From: Rotaria sp. Silwood1
Lineage: Eukaryota; Rotifera; Eurotatoria; Philodinida; Philodinidae
Direction: 5' to 3'
Assembly: GCA_905250075.1 (NCBI GenBank)
Contig: CAJNOP010000687.1
Coordinates: 50,819-114,818, forward strand
DNA length: 64,000 nucleotides
The translations under genes and the position numbers were made by a program. The number at the start of each line of letters is the position of its first letter. The stretch's first letter is position 1. This document shows positions 12,501 to 26,412 of this stretch, piece by piece. Under the pieces are notes generated by a model. That model was given only the letters and a program-made list of their open reading frames with translations, searched no databases and was not told the origin of the DNA.

Positions 12501-15285
12501 AAGTCTTCATTTATAGCTGATTATATAAGTCTATATCAATCATCTGATTTTTTTTTTCGTCGTGATCCTTCCGTGTTCATCTTCATTATTATCGACCATG
12601 CACGATGAAAAGCTATGGTAAATATTGCATACTAATATAAAAATCTGTCATATGTATCATACGTTTCAATATATGAAACATAAAACTACTGTATAAATTA
12701 TTCGTTGTGATAAATATAACATAATCAAAGAACGTATTTCGAATATTATCTTGAGACAAGTCTGTAATTTCTTTCTTCTTAGGAAATCTTATAATTATTA
12801 CCTTTTATATTTAATTTGAATTCGTAATAACTAGTCTTGAAACTTAAAGGAAAAAAAAAATAAAAAATCTTAAGATCAAAACATTTTCAAGCAGTAATAA
12901 TAATATCGATCAAACCACTTTGAAGTAGGTCATTCTCTTCTCTCGATCTTTTTAACATGCTCATGAACAATAACTAATCGAAAAATTATTTAAAATAAGA
13001 CATATGACAATATATATATATTTGGTATTCTCAATTGACTCGATCATACATATAATTATATCAAGAAACTAAAAATAGTGAATAAATACTTTGGAGATCG
13101 ACAACCGAATTATCTATAATATGATATGTTCGACTTCGGGCACTATCTATAGTAACATATAGATGCGATCTATGTTATTTTAGTATGTACAAACAAAATG
13201 GCTTTGTTAAACTTCAGAGAAATTTTCTAATGCCTTAGGCAATCTATAATATATATATATATATATGTCCTCTGACATAAATCGATTTATAAATAGGTCA
13301 ACGAAAACTAATGCCAATATCGATATTCTAGTAACATGAAAGTGTGCGTGTCTTTGAGTGAATTTAAGATGTATTTTTTTGACGTCATATGAGTTAGTGA
13401 GTAAATATAGTTTTTCGATCGTATTTCAATGAAAAATCTATTACATATATGAATAAATTAGACTCATTTATATTGATAAAGTACATATAATTTGAAGAAA
13501 TCTTTTTAATTTAAATGCTTTTAAATATAATAATTGACCTTTTTTTTTGTTTTTTTCTACAAAAAGTAAAATATTGTCATTAAGAAATTAAATAATAGTC
13601 TTGGTTTTTTGGTCATCCTAAGAAAAAGAATAATTTATTGGATCATTTTTCTCTCTTCCATTTTTTTTTTGGTATGTATGTATACATTAAAAAAAAGAAC
13701 ATATGTACATAATCGATGTTATTTTAATTATATTATGTGAAAAAGAAAAAGAAACGATAAATAATTAATAAAATAAGTACTATCTATATGAAGGCCGAGG
13801 TCATTCATCTATTAATTATAAAAATATATAAGAGTAGAAGAAAATAGCTTCCAGATGTTGGCTAATAGTTGAAGAAGACTTTTTTTTGTTGAACATGCAG
13901 ATCGAAACATGAGTTCTTCTATAGATCAACGACATCCTTAATACTAATTGGTCTAATTGATAGAGCATATCAAAAAGTATAGCTGGCATGATATCATTGA
14001 TCTAAAGAAGTACGGAAGTATGTTCTTAACGTCCCGAATACTTTTACCGCATCATTTAGAATATCTTCTTCATGAAGTTCGTTATCATTAAAAACGGTGA
14101 TACTTCTAACAAAAAAAGACTATACGTCACGTTCACCCAACATTTTTTGCTCTTGTTTGTTTTTTTTTAGATGTCAATCAATTGAACGATATGCACATCG
14201 TGTAATAGTACTCAAATATTCATTCTAAATTGATTTTTATATTATATTAATCAATCTATTCCTTTTATAGAATAATATTTCTTAGTTTTGTTTTATTTTT
14301 TATCAAAAACTTAAGTTCGTACAATTGTTTTTGTATTTATCAATTGATTAGTTCATTACTTCCGTTTCATAGTGAACATTTGATTGAGTAGACATTTTAT
14401 AACATAATCTAAAGGTAGATTAGATATTAAATTTCAACCTTTAACATTCTAATATGTCAAAATACTTTGAAACTAAGATAAGTAAAATCATATAATAAAA
14501 GTAAAGTACCTTAGGTAAGCAACACCATCAAGTATCAAATATTAAAAACATAAATAAGATTGTATACTATTACAATAGTTTTATTAATTTGAATCAACAG
14601 TTTTTTTTTTTTCTTAAATGTATAAATAGAAATATTTATATTGATTAAAATATCATAAAGAATTTTTTAACATTGAAAGTTTTTTTGTTTATAAAAATTT
14701 TTAATTATATTTATTCATAAATTTTTGCGGTTAATATGAACAATACTAGGTACATACAAAAATATATTTATTTACATAATTAAAATACCAGTAGATATTT
14801 ATCTAAAACAAAATACCGATCATATATATGTATATCAACATAAACATCGAAATCTAATAAAAGAAAATCTTTTTTTAGAACAAAATTACTTAAAAAAATG
14901 TAACATTTATATAACCTTCTATGTGACAATCATTTGTCAATCTAATTGAGTAATTATATGTATGAAGAAGACAAAAAAAAAAAAATGACGTTAAGAATGT
15001 ATTTTCAAAAGGGCAAAACATTATGAAATACATTCTTTTTAACCATTTTTCTCGCATTTAGTTTGCTTTGATCTATAATCGATGATACTACGTAAAAGTT
15101 AAATGCACTATAAGTAAAAACCAATCTCCGGTGTAAAAAATACATTAAACATATATATATTTCTTTATATTTTTAATGAAGGAAATCAAGAACTCATTGA
15201 CGTAGAAATTATTATTATAAGAAGAAAAAAAAAAAAAACCTAAACTTTTTTTTTGCTATATGAATATAAGAAATTTTATTTTTAG
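8909..15285. other. Long gene-poor stretch upstream of the amine GPCR
   Basis: No coding exon could be supported in more than 6 kb. The base composition is uneven: less AT-rich islands occur at about 9590-9660, 10020-10400 and 11560-11800. The first two end in donor-like CGTAAGTTA sequences (about 9660 and 10431). These could be untranslated first exons or promoters of the downstream GPCR, whose first coding exon lacks a clear start. That is inference only. Confidence 0.4.
9531..9566. repeat. (GA)n microsatellite
   Basis: A tract of GA dinucleotides with two short CA interruptions, followed by a less AT-rich segment that ends in a donor-like CGTAAGTTA. Confidence 0.85.
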
Positions 15286-18051
15286 AGTCGACATTGGCGT
15301 TTTTATGCAGTCGTCGAATCTGTCGACTGTCGTGGTCGATATTTCATCCGGCAGTTTATTCAAGACGTACATCAATATTTGTTTCATTTTTATCAATTGC
15401 TTCATTACTTTCATCAGTTTCTGCTGTCCAACAACAAGTTATCAATCAACAAGAACAACGAACTTCATCTTTATCTTCTATTATATCGACAAATGGAACA
15501 ACAACAATATTTAATAGTTCTCGACGACGAACAACATATACAACAATGTCTTTATTATCATCAACAATACAGTCAACAATAACAACAATAAATGATGAAC
15601 TTAGTAATAAAACTAATACTACAAACCCTAATGAAAATGACACTCGAAATCCAGCACAATTAATTATAATTATTAGTATTTGTTCATTGATGTGTATTTT
15701 AACAATTGTTGGAAATCTTGTTGTTATACTTGCCGTTTCTCTTGTACGAAAATTACAAACAGCATCAAATATACTTATTGTTAGTCTTGCTGTTAGTGAC
15801 ATTTTTGTCGGTTTATTTATTATGCCATTGGCTTTGGGTAAGTTTTTTAATTACTTAATATATATATATATATAATTCAAATTATTCTGTTTTTGTTTCT
15901 AGTGCTTGAAATATCTAATAATCAATGGATATTAGGTTCAATCATGTGTGACATATGGACATCGACTGATGTTCTTCTATGTACTTCATCAATATTAAAT
16001 TTTCTCGTTATATCAATTGATCGTTATTGTATTATTAATCATCCGTTTAAATATGCACCTATGCGTAAAGTTAAATTACTTTCATTAATGATAGCTGGTG
16101 TTTGGATACTTAGCGCACTTGTTTCATTACCACCCATCTTAGGCTGGGGACGTATGTATCAAATAATTGATTTTTGTAATAAAAAAAACTATGTGAGAAA
16201 TTTTCTAATTTTAATTCGTTTTGATTAGAGTTTTATTTTTCATAGATAAATAAAAAATTAATTATAGTAATCATTAATAAGCATAATTATTTTACAAATA
16301 GTATTAGTTTATTTTCTGAAATATATGTATTGTCAAATAATTAGTTTATAAGTGTTCGATATTTTATTAAGTTTTACTCTAAAAAAAAATTGATCTTAAA
16401 TTAGATACATTTAAATCATATGAAATTTTTAAAATATATTAAGATTTTTAGTAAAAAGGTTATATAATAAAATTTTCACTCCTATATTTGTAGAATATAT
16501 TCAACAAATAAAGATCAAAAGTAATTCATTTAGTAACTCGATATTATTTGTGAGTCTTCTTCGTTCTAGATATTTAATTCTCTTTTTGAGTTTGAAAGAA
16601 CATATATGCAAGGCATGACATAGCTTTTTTTTGATTTTTAATGAAAGAACAAGAGTAAGAACTTTAATATCTTGAAAGACTCACAAAAAAAAAATGGAGC
16701 ACTTATCATACAGGTACATTTTAATTCAAAAAATAAAAAATATAGAATGAAAGTATATAGAGAATTCTACGTCGAACATCTTAAAAAGTTTTCTATTCTT
16801 TTTTTTTTTCGTTTCAATTTAAAATTTATATTGTTACTAAAAGAATGAAACTCATATATTTTGTCTTAGTTTTTTTTTTTTGATGAAGATTGATTTCTTT
16901 TTTAATGAGGAAGGAATTCTAATCAACAACGATTATATTGAAGAGAAATCAATCAAGAAACATTTTTATAAATTCTACTTATCTTTAAATATATAATTCT
17001 AATATAGAATCACTTAAGTGTTATTGAAACTGACAGAATAGATTATCTATATTTTAATATGTACAATATTCTTTGTTTTTATTAATTCCGATCGTAATAA
17101 ACTATTGTTTTTTTTTTGCTTTTTACTTATATGAAAATAATCTTCTAAGAATAATTCATTTTATTTTAAGGTCCATCCACTAGTTTGCCTATATGTCAAG
17201 TAAATCCACTATTAGAATATCAAATATTTGCAACAATGCTTTCATTTTACATTCCCCTTATTTTTGTATTAATTATCTATGCTAATATCTATCGAACAGC
17301 ACGAACAGCAATGGATCCTCGATCAAGTGTTCAAATGTCACAATTTTTAACAAGTCCTGGTTCAACAACAAATGTTGGACATACATCAGAAGTATTAGAT
17401 CAACAATTAAATGGAAATAGTTGTTCAAATCCACAATTATTTTTAAATCCATCAAATACAAATACACATGATGATCGTTCATTAACAACAGGTGGTAATC
17501 GAATAATAAAACGTACTGAACCAAGTCCACCACAACGAACAAAATCTTCAGCACTTTTATCTCCAACACGATGTTTAGGTCGTCGTATAAGTACAACACT
17601 TAATGGTCGTTTATCAATATTTGTTGCACGTCGTTATTCAATATTTCGTCATGTTCATTTACCAAATCAAAAAGCAATACGTACACTTGGTGTTATTTTA
17701 GGAACATTTATTGTTTGTTGGCTTCCATTTATGTTATATGCATTAATAAAACCTTCATATGATCGTATAACAGGAAGACCATTAAATGCACCTATATGGA
17801 TTGATCCTGTTTTATTATGGTTTGGTTATTCATCATCAATGTTAAATCCATTAATTTATTCCAAATTTAATCGAGAATTTCGTACACCATTTCGTGAAAT
17901 AATTTATTGTCGTTGTAAAGGTTTAAATGAAAAAGTTCGACGACAAGAATATTTAGAAAATTTATATGGAGACCAGTATACAAATATACCGGTATCATCA
18001 AATATAGCAACAAGTACAAGAAATAGCGGCCATCCTAAAGCAGCCGTGTGA
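15286..18051 (+). CDS. Biogenic-amine-type G-protein-coupled receptor
   Basis: Rhodopsin-class receptor, three visible coding exons: about 15286-15837, 15903-16151 and 17171-18051. TM1-TM2 read [14 protein letters not shown] and [22 protein letters not shown]3 carries the amine-binding Asp ([12 protein letters not shown]) and the DRY motif (ISIDRYCI). TM4 has Trp, and TM5 ends [13 protein letters not shown] with Ser at the agonist position before FYIP. A long Ser/Thr-rich third cytoplasmic loop follows (about 17300-17680). TM6 has CWLPFMLY and TM7 has [21 protein letters not shown]. This points to an octopamine/tyramine, serotonin, dopamine or histamine receptor; the ligand cannot be decided. 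NKT and NDT glycosylation sites precede TM1. The start is unresolved: the frame runs to a TTTTTAG acceptor at about 15285 with no ATG, so an upstream exon is likely. The first in-frame ATG is 15546. Introns are 65 and 1,019 bp. Confidence 0.9.
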
Positions 18052-20499
18052 TACGCTGTGATACACATCTAGACAAATAAAATAAATTTAATAACAAATT
18101 TTCTAATGATAGATGACGGTGAACATATAAAATGCTCATAACCGGTTTATTTAATGAATATAGAAAAAAATAAATAAATAAATAAACATAATGAATGACT
18201 TTATTTTTTGTGTTTTCATTTGTTTTTGTGTGTGTGCTTTTTACGCAATTCATAGCATTTTGTCTTCTCATATTTGTGTCTTTTTTTTTTTTTTTTGTTC
18301 TGCTTTGCAACTTTTATTTTATACAAAAGAAAGAATGAAATTGCATATAGAAAAAAAAAAAAAGAAAGAAAGAAAGTTTTTTAATAATAATTTAATATTT
18401 AATTACATGATCTTGTAGTATCGAAACATAAGAAGATAAATAATTTCAATCACACAAACTTATGAAAAAAGTTCGCTAACTATTTAATTTCTTTTGAATC
18501 TAAACAATGTGCATCATATTTAATTCTTATAAATTATTAATATCTTTAAAATAGTTTGTGCTCCTGAGACATTGTATTTTTATAGTGTTTATAAATATAA
18601 CGGCGTACTAGTCGTCATGTGAGGATGTTTCATGTCTGTTTGTTGTTCGTATCATAAGATATGGTAGCTTTGGTGATAGCTTGTCTTTATATCGTTGATG
18701 TATATTGGTAGACTTGTTGTTCTTATTTCAGAATAGCAGCAAGTCGAATTATCCAAAACGTTTTTTAAAATAGACTTTTCTATGACGCGCACAACAACTT
18801 TAATTTATAAAACTACCATAAAAATGTAGCAATAAAGTATTAACATGAAGTCTTCAAGATGTTAAAAAGTCATTAAAACCTACATGATGCATATTGTTCT
18901 GATTCAAAAGCAATTAATCAGTTGGCAGACTTCCCGCGTTAGAGAATAATAATAGTAGACAACAAACAAATGCTACTTTCAAACAGATTTCTATCAACTA
19001 AAAATAAAAATATATCATCGTTGGTTTAACTTATACATTCAATAGCAATCTTACGATTAGTTTTTACTAACTTATAACTTCAAAGAAATTTATATCATGC
19101 TTAATTTCTACTAAAATGTTACAAACAAAAAACAAATTTACATATTAAAAATTAAAGTAATTCTGTTATGTTTCATATTTTCATCTTATAAGGACAAGAT
19201 AATAATAGAATTTTATGTTATATATAAAACATGACATGAACAATTTCCGAAGATGTCAAAATTGTTTGACAACATTTTTTTTATTATAATCAACTTTCTT
19301 TTTTTTTTTTATTGAGAAATATTTTATAAATAGAACAATTTATATCAATTTGTTTATATTATTTAATTATTATTCTATTTCAATGAATATTATTTATTTT
19401 ATTCTATGAAAAATATAAATACTATTTTAATGTATTAGAATACGCTTGAAATAATAAATTTTCCATTAGTTTTACCTAATATGTCTCTCTAGGATGCATA
19501 TGAAATACAAAAAAAAAAAGTTAATATAAAAAGTAAGAAAAGCACATTAAGTTAATCTCTATGGAATAAAAATGTCAAATATGATGCAGATGCTTATATT
19601 ATAAACGACAAGTAATAGACGCACGTCATTTGGTCTATGAATTATATTCACTGACAATTTGTGTTTGTCACGTAAGGTGATAATTATAATACATTGCAGT
19701 GTATAGATATATATAGATATATAGAACGATGATGAAAGAGACGCATATTAATCTTCATTTCCATTTCATGAGGCAAAACAAAAGGCAATCTAACATTCTC
19801 AATATAGAACGCAATTATGTTTTACAAAAATAGAAGATTTTTTTTTTTATATAAAAGATCATGATATTTATACCAATGACTTCTAGCTCAGTACATTGAA
19901 TAATTTAGTTTTTTTTTCCTATCAGGAAAATAATATTAATATAGAATAAAATTTTGTACTTGTTTACATATGAAAAACTTATTTTTTTTTTTTTGTTATT
20001 CTTCGTTTCTTTTGAAACTATAATAATTTCCTTTTATAATATAGCAACAAGCAAAAAAAACAAAAACATCATTGTTTTTCTGGAAAGTATAGGAATTTTT
20101 ATTGAAATACATTTTTCAAAAGAATAAATTACAATAAAAATAAATTATTGTTTTTTGTTTTTTGTTTTTTTATAATAAATGAATCATATCAAGATTAGTA
20201 TAAAATGGTCGAAACGAAATGCTATTATCTAAGGTGCAACTTGACCTTTAATAACTATAACTACTATAATGTAGGTCAATCATGTATTTTGAAAAGGTGA
20301 TCGTATTTTTCTTCAGAATTAGTATAAACAATGATGTAAGTCAATCAATTAAATCGTCATCACTCAAGCGATCCAATCGGGCTAAAAACTAGATTCGAAA
20401 TTTCGACATTCAAAATTCGTTTTCACAAATAATCTTGTCAAATTTCTTATCATTACAACATTTCTTTCAATCATCACCATTATTCAATGCATCTAACAA
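18052..20499. other. Non-coding spacer between GPCR and ATG16L1
   Basis: Downstream flank of the GPCR with poly-T and AAAG simple repeats (about 18350-18380), followed by AT-rich sequence. No exon or RNA gene recognised. Confidence 0.5.
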
Positions 20500-21023
20500 G
20501 GGAACGTTTTCAAGTGTCCAAATCGCTTTTGAATTCAGGTTCTGTGCATAAAGTAGAGCCCATTGGAATATGAAAAATCCCAAAAGAATAAATGTCCTTA
20601 AGCCTTCTGTCCAGAATTACAGGCATTTTAGTCTATGGTAGTATTTCGAGCTGCGATTTAGCTAACAGACAGGCTTATTTCTGAGCAAAATGTTTTCTTC
20701 CTGAGATATTGGAGGTCCAAGAATCACTCGTGTCCTATGAATGATACTAAAATATTCTGTTTTTTGAGACTCCAATATATCTCGGGAAAGAAACATTTTG
20801 CTCAGCAATAGGCCTGTCTGTGGACTAAATCTCAGCTCGAAATACCATTATTCGATTTTTTGGTATATACCATGCCATAGGCTAAATTTACCGTAAAATA
20901 CCTATAACTGTGGACAGAAGGTCTAAGAACACTTCTCGTTTTCGGATTTTTCATTTCCCAATGGGCTCTACTTTATGCACAGAGTTTGAACTCAAAAGTT
21001 ATTGAACATTTGAAAACGTTCCC
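20500..21023. mobile_element. Foldback element of 524 bp
   Basis: Arms of roughly 240 bp mirror one another. The ends are GGGAACGTTTTCAA (20500) and TTGAAAACGTTCCC (to 21023). Inner matches include TGCATAAAGTAGAGCCCATT against AATGGGCTCTACTTTATGCA, and two copies of the segment with GAGCAAAATGTTT around the centre. No reading frame of note. It lies about 210 bp beyond the ATG16L1 stop codon. A MITE-like DNA element is the simplest reading. Confidence 0.85.
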
Positions 21024-21232
21024 AAGTAAGCTTACATTTGTAAGAAAAATATATATATGTATGATTGACCGATATTAAAGGGTTTGTCGAAATCATAGGT
21101 CTAATCGGACCTTAGACTGTTCTATTAAATATATATATACATGACTTTAGTCACTTTTCTTCTACTATCACAAAAATATTTAATTTGTTTTTTTTTTTTT
21201 TTTTTGTTAGTTAAAAACAATCCTAGAAATGT

Positions 21233-24200
21233 TTAATCACTCCAAAGAATTACTCGTCGATGTTTTTCACAAGATGCAACATATCTTCCTTCAGGATGCC
21301 ATGCAACTGCAGTAACCATTGTTCTAAAATAAAAAGAACATAAAAATAGAAAAAAATGAATTAATTATTTATTTATATCATACGTATGTTTTTTACTCAA
21401 GACTTTTTCACAAATTCCATTTGTTGTATTCCATATAAATAAAGATCCATCTTGAGAACCAGCACATGCATAATGACCATCAGGTGATAATATAGCTTTA
21501 TTTGTATCTGTACTAACTTGAAAATCATTATGACTTAATGAATATATAATATTATTTTGTCTTAAATCAATTAATTTAAGTGTATCATCTCGAAAACATG
21601 CTAATAATTGATGTTTTTCTATTTAACAACAACAAAAAAAGCAAATCAATCAAATTCTGTTTTTTTTTTTCTTTTGTTTATAGAAAATATTTGTTTTTAC
21701 ATACCAACATTATAAGATAATGATGTAATTGATGCATTATATTGTAGTTCAGTTCGACATTTATCTATATATGCATCCCATATACGAATTTTTTTATCAA
21801 AATGTCCACTTATTATTGTACCAGCTGCATCTATGACAACTAAATCATGACATTTAGATCCAGCAAATAAAGTTCGTGTACCTTAAAATAAATAAATATA
21901 AAATTAATATATAAGTTTTGGTTTTTTTTTTTTTAAATAAATATTACATTGTCGACTTTGTAAATCCCATATTTTAATTAATCGATCAGCACTACCTGTT
22001 ACTAATTTTGTTCCAGAAATAAATTTACAAGTATATATAAGACCTTTATGACCAGTAAATGTATCTTTAAGTATACGATAATCACTATATGACCAAATAT
22101 ATGCTTTTTCACCTGAACAACCAGCTAATAAACGAGCCTATTATTTATTAAATAAGAAAAAAAAAACAAATAATATTATAAATTATAATTTATTTACTCC
22201 TTCATTATCAAAATCAAGTGCATTAATTGCTCCATGACTACCATAAAGTGAACAATATTTAAATGGTTGTCCTGTAGATGGAAGTTCCCATAGATGAACC
22301 ATTTTATCACTACCTCCAGTAGCTAAAAGTGTTCCAGATGGTTGAAATAATAGAGTATATACTTCTAGTTCAGTACAATCCTAAAAATAACAAATCTTTT
22401 TCTTTTTAAAGATTTGACTCTTATTTGTTTTTGTTTTTCAACATTATTCTAAATGTGTACAGAAACAAACAAAAAAATAATAATAATATTTGTGCTTAAT
22501 GTCGACCTATAAGAAATTTTAGCTTTTGTAAAAAATAAGTACAAGTAGACATTGTATTTTCTTCTTAGAAAACAACTATTTTTTTTTCTATCCTGAGAAT
22601 TCTTAAGTATTATGAAGGTCGATTTGTCCTTCATAAGCTGAATAAGAGTGAATGAACTTGTTAGTGAAGCAGAATAATTTCTTCTCTTGTGAGACAAATC
22701 AAATCAATAATTTTATATAAAACTAACTAAATGATAATAAAATTCCAATTCGAGATTTTTACAGTAATTCACAAAAAAAAGAGATAGTAGTTGAATAAAA
22801 TCTTTCTAATTCTATCAGATTTTTAGTATATAGATCATTCGAACTAATTAACGAAAAAAAAAAAAAACTTGATTTTTACCCAATGATAAAGTTCATGTGT
22901 TGGTATAGAACTTGAAACATATAATGCTGATGTACGATAAAGTCTATCATTTGTCGCATTTGTTACTCCTGTACCAAATATACGTTTAAAACTAGAAAAA
23001 AAATTTCCACCTGCACCAGCTAAACCAGTTGTAGTATTTCTTCTATCACGATTCAATGTTTCATCCAACGAATTTAGCATTATATCATTACTAATTGATG
23101 TTGAATTATTGGAATTTCTACGAGCAGCAGAATTTGGATCAGAAGAATTTTTATCAGTTGTAATTACAACAATATCACCTTCCATAGTATCTAATCCATT
23201 ACGTTGTTGAGCTCGTCTTTAATAAGAAAAATAAAACAAAGAAGAAAAAAAAAAGATGTTTAGTTTTGTCTAAAATTAAAAAAATTAATTCAACATCAAA
23301 AATTGAACAATATGAATAATAATCAAGAAATTTATAATTATAGATGAAAAGCTTTTTTTTTTGATTCAAGACAAAATTAAAAAGTATCAATTTGAAATGA
23401 TGAATAGTGCTTTTAATTCTTATAATAGTATTATGTAGAATAAAACGTAATCACCTAATTAATGGCCGTTTCAAAAAAAAAAAAAGAAGGCCGTAGAGTA
23501 TTTCTTGAATAACTTTTGAACAGATTGAGCTAAAAACCTGCGATTTTCGTCATTGGAAAGAGGAGATGAAGATACATCGAATTATATGTAACAACATTTT
23601 CCTAATAGTTTTAGTCAAACTTTTTCTAAAAAACTGGGTAGTAAATTGCACTCTAATACCTAGGATAATGGTTCGATGCGTCTTGACCTCCTCTTTCCAA
23701 TGATGAAAACTATAGTTCTCTAACTCAATCCATTCAAACGAGTATTCAAAAAAAATACTCATCCACCTTTTCTTTTTTGAAATGAGCATTACTTTCCCAA
23801 ACATTATTATTTTCATTCCTTCACTTTGGGAAAAAAAAACTATTTTTTTTAACAATACAATTGTAAAGAGCTTAAAATTCTAAACTGAATAAGTGGTTAT
23901 TATCGCATTTTCTACGATGTTCTGTTAAATGTATAAAAATAAAATTTGTGAATCTTTTTGCAATGCGCTGAAGTTCTTAATGAAAAGTTGCAGAAAACCC
24001 GATGACCTTCATTTGTTGCTCTTTAAATTGTTAAGAATATAGTTTATCGACGCATGAAAACTATATTATTCGATCTTTTAGAAAATTTCATTGACAATTA
24101 AAATTACGATTTGAATTTCAGTTAGGTACGTTATATTATAGAAAAAAGAAAATCAAAAATACGTTGTTGCTAAACTTCATCAGTTATTTCATGTAAACTT

Positions 24201-25800
24201 TAATACCTAATAGTAAATATTTGAGTTTTTTTTTTTTGCATAGGATATCAGATTTAATTGCGTAGAATTTTTATTATTTTATCAATATTTGCTAGACATA
24301 GATAATATTACTATCATATCATGAAATTAGATTTATGAAAAGATTAAAAGAAAATCTAAATCTATCAAGCATCAATAAATATATTGTTTTTGATATTTAT
24401 GATGTACTATTATTGTCTTCTTTAATTGTAAAGTCAGTTAATTTCTATTTCATTTTTTAATAGTTGTTATCTTTAACAATCATTGTTATATTTTCAAAAT
24501 CAATTTCTATTCGAATAAAAACAATTAAATAAACAGCTATCATCAAATGATAGTTATACTCATTGAAAACAAGAAAAACGTCACATTGATGTTTAAAAAA
24601 GTCAAGATAAGACACATAAAGTATCATGAATTATTTATAAAATGAATCATATCTTCTATTTATTAATAAATGTCGTCTTTTTAAAATAGGATTATCTCAT
24701 AGTTATTCTATTTTTTTGTTTAATAATATTATCAATTATAAAAGATTTATATATTTTTTAACAAAAATTTTTATTTTAATTATTAAATTTATTGATTATT
24801 ATTCTTATTGCAAAAAAAAAATAAAAAAACTAAACATACTGATTATATCGTTCAACTTCAGCATTAAGCATTTCTAATTGAACTTTTTTACATTCCATTA
24901 ATTCAATTTCACGTTGTGCACTTATACGTTTTTCTTTTTCTAATTCTCGTTCAAATTCAAGACAAGTTGGTTTTATTCGATTATAATCTATTTGTAATTG
25001 ATCTAATTGATTTTGAACAGCTAAAAATTCTTCACGAAGAACCTTAATTATAAAAAAAATTTATAAATAAAATAATAAAAAAAAAGAAAGTAATTCTTTT
25101 TATACTTCATTTATTTGTACAAGATCATTAACTTCACATTCAGATTTTTCAATTTTATTAGTTAATAAATTATTTTCATTTTTATATTGTTCAAGTCTAA
25201 AAACATTAAAAAAATTTAATTTTCTTTTATTATTTTTTTTTGTAATACATACTGAATTTCTACTTTTGCTAATTTTTCATTAGTTTCTGTCAATGCATGA
25301 TTAAGTCGAAGAACTTCTCTTGCAAGCTAACAAAAAATTTAGAAAATGAAACAAACTTTATTTTTTTTTGTTTTTTTGTTTTTCAAGATAAACTTACTTC
25401 ACCTTTTTCACGTAAATGCATAACAACTTCTTCATTAGCTACTGTTAATTTATTACTTACATTTGCTAATTCTTGACTAGACACAGATGAAAAAAAAAAT
25501 CATTTGAAGGATATGTATTATATATGAAACTAACCTAGCTTCGGATGCTTTTTCTAATCCAGCATTAGATAAACGTAAATGATTAACATCATTTTCAAGT
25601 TTAATACATTGAATTTGTAGTGTAGCATTATTTTCCAAAAGACGATTATCTATTAAATATAAAAAATAAAAAAAAAAAAATCAATATGATTTATAAAATA
25701 TGATTTAAAAAAGTATACAATGTTGTATGATTTCATCATATACAGTCCATTGACGTTTATGATCTTGTAATTGACAAATAATATCTGATTTCCAATCCAT
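21233..25800 (-). CDS. ATG16L1: Autophagy-related protein 16-1
   Basis: Scaffold of the ATG12-ATG5-ATG16 complex that directs LC3/ATG8 lipidation to the phagophore. Twelve exons (minus): 25800-25719, 25649-25535, 25476-25398, 25326-25253, 25196-25106, 25042-24840, 23216-22880, 22380-22198, 22137-21948, 21881-21705, 21618-21384 and 21323-21233. They sum to 1,857 nt, giving 618 residues against about 607 in human. Residues 1-30 match the ATG5-binding helix (MDWKSDIICQLQDHKR, then YDEIIQHYNRLLE). Residues 30-215 form a coiled coil. Residues 215-327 are a polar linker containing FSSFKRIFGTG. Residues 328-618 are WD40 blades, with TLLATGGSDKMVHLWE, LVTGSADRLIKIWDLQSRQC, IISGHFDKKIRIWD and VTAVAWHPEGRYVAS. 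Most introns are 50-80 bp. Intron 6 is 1,623 bp and hosts a foldback repeat; intron 7 is 499 bp. The gene looks intact. Confidence 0.95.
23472..23790. mobile_element. Foldback repeat inside ATG16L1 intron 6
   Basis: Imperfect inverted repeat. Left arm landmarks are TTGAATAACTTTTGAAC, GATTGAG and TCATTGGAAAGAGG (about 23503-23563). The right arm carries their complements CCTCTTTCCAATGA, CTCAATCCATTC and GAGTATTCAA (about 23688-23750). The TTGAATAACTTTT end and following ATTNNAAAGAG motif recur at about 33740 and 39260, so this is one copy of a family. Confidence 0.65.
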
Positions 25801-26412
25801 GATGTTTCTTTATTTTTATTTTTTTGTTTTTGTTGTTGATCAATAAAGTTAGTTGATTAAAAAAATAAGATATTCAATACAATCATGAATGAATGAATAT
25901 CGTGACACTTGATAATCTAAAAGCACTAGATAATTTTTTAAATGACTAATATTTTTTCCGTTTTTTTTTACAGCTTGTTACATGTCATCAATAGAGGTCG
26001 TTATCAATCATAAAAATAAAACAAAAAAGTATTTAGCTTTTTACTTCCTTTCATTTGATAGTTATATATATATATTATTAAATATCTAATGAATGATGCA
26101 ATCATACTCAAGAAAAGATTATGTAATTTTCTTTTTATTACATGAAGCATATCGAAGAAAAATTAAAGATTCCTAGCTACATTGAATACTCTTTTTAATT
26201 GTGTATTCAATAAAGAAATTCTATTATGTTTTTAAGTAATGAGCACATATACACAGTATAAACGATTCGAAATGATTATTGAAAAAGTTTTTTCTTTTTA
26301 TGACATAATCATCTAGAAAATATTTATCGTACTGTTGCTGATAATCTTAGAAAAAACTAATTATCGAGCTTGAGTAGTTTAAACAGGTATATACTAAGAA
26401 AAAAAGAAACAA
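25801..26412. other. Upstream flank of ATG16L1
   Basis: AT-rich spacer with no exon recognised. The ATG16L1 promoter should lie here, but no defined motif is visible. Confidence 0.4.

Noticed and set aside
17282-17599. Antisense frame in the amine receptor
   Set aside because: Shadow of the receptor's third cytoplasmic loop coding sequence.
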